From positions 1-15,737 of the forward strand of contig CAJPSE010000014.1 in the NCBI GenBank assembly GCA_905373185.1: a DNA stretch of 15,737 nt, in the 5' to 3' direction. The notes beneath the pieces are model-generated. The model searched no databases. It was not told where the DNA came from and was given only the letters and a program-made list of their open reading frames with translations. The position numbers were made by a program, and so were the translations under genes. This stretch comes from an uncultured Fretibacterium sp. (GTDB lineage Bacteria; Synergistota; Synergistia; Synergistales; Aminobacteriaceae). This document shows, in pieces, positions 13,557 to 15,737 of the stretch (positions within the stretch are counted from its first letter, which is position 1; each line of letters starts with the position of its first letter).

Positions 13557-14492
13557 TTGCCTTCTGACGACCTGTACGGAGCCCCGCAGTCCGACGGCGG
13601 CCCCGGTTTCTGGTGGAGCGTCGAGTTCGAGGCGGAGAGCGGTGGGGACGGGAACGGAAACTCCGCGTGGACGGAGGAGCGCCTGTTCGACCTCGCCGCG
13701 CTCTCCGGGGCCATGGGGTCGGAGCTCTTCGAGGAGGGGGACGGGCTGGTGTTGCGGGCGGCCTACCGCAGCTCCCGGGAGATCGGCGCCCTTCTCGCGG
13801 AGCTGAGGGAACTACTGGCCGGCTTCCCTGGCGTCATGCTGCGCGCGCACGGCAAGGTGGAGGACCGCCCCTGGCACACGCAGCACCTGGAGGCCTTCCC
13901 CCCGCTCGAGGCGGGGCGTGGGCTCGTCGTCATGGCCCCATGGCACAGGGATTCCGCGCCCGAGGGGCGGATTCCGATCCTCATCTACCCGGCCTCCGCC
14001 TTCGGGACCGGCTATCACGAGAGCACGCGCATCGCGCTCGAGCTCCTGGAGGAGGCCGTGCGGAAGGACGATACGATCGTCGACGTCGGGACGGGCACGG
14101 GCATCCTCTTCATCGCCGCACTGAGGCTGGGGGCCGCGCACGCCGTGGCCCGCGACCTGGACCCGGCGACGCTCGGCGAGGTGCGGCGCAACATGGAGCT
14201 GAACGGCCTGCCCCCCATCCTCTGCGACCTGGCCGCAGGGGACCTCCTGAAGGGCGTGGAGGCGGACGCCGACCTGCTGACGGCCAACATCCTTTTGGAG
14301 CCGAACCTGGCTCTGCTGCCGGACGTGCTGCGCGTGCTGAGGCCGACGGGGTCCGCGATCTTCTCCGGTATGACGGTGTCCGAGCGGGAGCCCTTCCTCT
14401 CCGCCCTGCCCGCGGCGGGACTGGCCGCGGAGCGGGAGCTGCGTCTGGGGGACTGGTGGGGCTGCCGGGCCCGGCCCGCGCGGCGGGCGTGA
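13557..14492 (+). CDS. prmA: Ribosomal protein L11 methyltransferase
   Basis: PrmA is an S-adenosylmethionine-dependent methyltransferase that trimethylates ribosomal protein L11. From the preferred TTG start (GGGAG 8 bases upstream, 13544-13548) it has 311 residues, close to the usual 290-315. An upstream GTG at 13491 would add 22 residues unlike any PrmA. The N-terminal substrate-binding part starts with FWWSVEFEAE. Diagnostic blocks of the methyltransferase domain are AFGTGYHESTRIALELL (from 148), the SAM-binding loop DVGTGTGIL (from 176), DLDPATL, and ANILLEPNLALLPDVLRVL (from 243), whose NIL-EP is characteristic of PrmA. The related 50S L3 glutamine methyltransferase would have NPPY here instead. 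It overlaps the next gene by 4 bases (GTGA), so the two are cotranscribed. Confidence 0.9.
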   Translation: MPSDDLYGAPQSDGGPGFWWSVEFEAESGGDGNGNSAWTEERLFDLAALSGAMGSELFEEGDGLVLRAAYRSSREIGALLAELRELLAGFPGVMLRAHGKVEDRPWHTQHLEAFPPLEAGRGLVVMAPWHRDSAPEGRIPILIYPASAFGTGYHESTRIALELLEEAVRKDDTIVDVGTGTGILFIAALRLGAAHAVARDLDPATLGEVRRNMELNGLPPILCDLAAGDLLKGVEADADLLTANILLEPNLALLPDVLRVLRPTGSAIFSGMTVSEREPFLSALPAAGLAAERELRLGDWWGCRARPARRA

Positions 14493-15737
14493 ACGCGGTT
14501 CAATCCCCGGACCTGAGGGGGCGGTCCGTCTGGGTCCACGTCCTGGGATGCCGCTCGAACCTCTGCGAGGGGGACTTCCTGGCCGGTGACCTGGAGGCGC
14601 GCGGAGCCCTCGTGACGCGGGACCCGGAGGGCTGCTCCGCCGCGGTGATCGTCAGCTGTTCCGTAACGGCGGAGGCGGACCGCAAGTGCCGGCAGGCGGT
14701 ACGGCGCGCCCGCCGGACCGTCGGGGAGGCCGGGGTCGTCGCCGTGTGCGGCTGCTGGGCGCAGGGGGCCGCGGCGGACGAGGCCCGGGAGCTGGGCGCC
14801 GACATCCTGGTCGGCAACCGGAGGAAGGGCGAGCTGACCGACGCCCTCGAGGCCATGGTCCGGGACGGCCGGGCCTTTTGCGATCTCCGCTCCGACCTGC
14901 TTCGGGACCGGAGGTGGGAGGAGCTTCCCGCCACGCGCCCGGTGTTTCACACGCGCGCCTTCCTCAAGGTTCAGGAGGGATGCGATCACTTCTGCTCCTA
15001 CTGCGTTATCCCGTTCCTGCGGGGACGTTCCACGAGCCGGCCCACGGACCGTGCGATGGACGAGGCCCGGCGCCTTCTGGACGCCGGGTGCAGGGAGATC
15101 GTCCTGACGGGGATCCATCTGGGCGTGTACGGACGGGATACGGGCTCGTCCCTCGCGGAGCTGGTGCGCGCACTCTCGGCCCTGCCGGGGCTGGAGCGGC
15201 TGCGCCTGGGGTCCCTGGAGCCCTTCGCGCTCTCGGACGACCTCCTGGAGGCCCTGGGGGAGAGCCCCGTCTTCTGCCCGCACCTGCACCTTCCGCTCCA
15301 GAGCGGGGACGACGGGGTCCTGAGCCGTATGCGCCGCGGCTATACGGCCGACGATTTTGCCCGGATCTGCGGCCGGGCTCGCGAGCGGCTGGGGGAGGAC
15401 CTTCACATCAGCAGCGACGTCCTGGTGGGCTTCCCCGGCGAGGACGAGAGCGCCTTCGGGAATACGCTGCGGCTGATGCGTCGTGCGGGGATCGGGCGCG
15501 CCCACGTCTTTCCCTACTCGCCGCGCCGGGGCACCCCGGCCGCGTCGTTCGAGGGCCGGGTGGACCCCGCCGCGCTCTCCGACCGTGCCGCCGAGGCCGC
15601 GGCGCTGGGGAACGAGCTCCTGGACGCCTACGCCGCCCGCTTCGTCGGTCGGACCCTCCCGGTCCTGCCCGAGGGGGGACGCTGCAGCGGCTACACGCCG
15701 CACTTCCTGCCGGCGGCCTGGGGGGGCGGGGCGGAGG
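14489..15737 (+). CDS. mtaB: tRNA threonylcarbamoyladenosine methylthiotransferase, MtaB type (3' end cut off)
   Basis: This radical SAM methylthiotransferase adds a methylthio group to t6A37 of tRNA. The frame opens with GTG overlapping the prmA stop (GTGA) and runs open to the right edge, giving 416 residues without a stop codon. The N-terminal domain shows three cluster cysteines: C21 (LGCRSN), C57 (VSCSVTAEADRKCRQ) and C89 (CGCWAQ). The radical SAM motif CDHFCSYC supplies C165, C169 and C172, and SDVLVGFPGE follows. The block xxCxVTxxADRKxRQ is typical of MtaB (YqeV-like) rather than MiaB or RimO. The C-terminal TRAM domain would lie beyond the window. Pairing with prmA makes a small translation-modification operon. 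The window edge, not a mutation, causes the truncation. Confidence 0.9.
   Translation, partial: MNAVQSPDLRGRSVWVHVLGCRSNLCEGDFLAGDLEARGALVTRDPEGCSAAVIVSCSVTAEADRKCRQAVRRARRTVGEAGVVAVCGCWAQGAAADEARELGADILVGNRRKGELTDALEAMVRDGRAFCDLRSDLLRDRRWEELPATRPVFHTRAFLKVQEGCDHFCSYCVIPFLRGRSTSRPTDRAMDEARRLLDAGCREIVLTGIHLGVYGRDTGSSLAELVRALSALPGLERLRLGSLEPFALSDDLLEALGESPVFCPHLHLPLQSGDDGVLSRMRRGYTADDFARICGRARERLGEDLHISSDVLVGFPGEDESAFGNTLRLMRRAGIGRAHVFPYSPRRGTPAASFEGRVDPAALSDRAAEAAALGNELLDAYAARFVGRTLPVLPEGGRCSGYTPHFLPAAWGGGAE

Noticed and set aside
14015..15703. A 562-codon open frame on the minus strand.
   Set aside because: It is antisense to prmA and mtaB, both clear from catalytic motifs; no recognisable domain is present in the shadow.

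Overview
The window is a compact bacterial chromosome segment, GC-rich in its genes and AT-richer in its spacers. Three features together suggest an anaerobic, amino-acid-fermenting bacterium: a glycine cleavage operon with the P-protein split into two genes, a lipoate-salvage ligase beside it, and a TRAP transporter module. This would fit a Synergistota-like lineage, but that placement is inferred from gene content and style, not from a search. About half of the genes start with TTG or GTG behind good Shine-Dalgarno sequences.

Positions 1-5741 (minus strand): lplA, then the glycine cleavage genes read leftwards in the order gcvT-gcvH-gcvPA-gcvPB. The gcv operon ends at a perfect-palindrome terminator (1132-1169). 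lplA follows as a separate unit with its own terminator (20-55). The H protein (lipoylated lysine), T protein (folate-dependent) and P proteins (PLP-dependent decarboxylase) break glycine down to CO2, ammonia and methylene-THF. LplA can attach the lipoyl group to H. The L protein is not in the window. The T protein is unusually cysteine-rich and departs from the family at several conserved blocks.

Positions 5742-6408 are a divergent intergenic region of about 670 bases. It carries a candidate gcvT promoter and a structured gcvT leader on the minus strand. On the plus strand it has two tandem candidate promoters around a TGTCGACA palindrome. I could not recognise a known riboswitch in it.

Positions 6409-12311 (plus strand) hold a probable catabolic module: a class III CoA-transferase, an HMG-CoA-lyase-family enzyme overlapping it by 4 nt, a complete TRAP transporter (dctP, dctQ, dctM) and an FCD-type GntR regulator. 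The simplest reading is uptake of a carboxylic acid, loading onto CoA, then cleavage to smaller acyl-CoA and keto-acid units. 3-Hydroxy-3-methylglutarate or a citramalate-like acid are the best candidate substrates. Stem-loops flank dctP, and the gntR stop codon lies in the loop of its own terminator.

Positions 12312-15737: a class I mannose-6-phosphate isomerase gene (minus strand, convergent with gntR). On the plus strand are a ribosomal protein L11 methyltransferase gene (prmA) and a MiaB-family tRNA methylthiotransferase gene of MtaB type. The latter overlaps prmA by a GTGA junction and runs off the right edge. I saw no tRNA, rRNA, CRISPR array, insertion sequence or phage gene.
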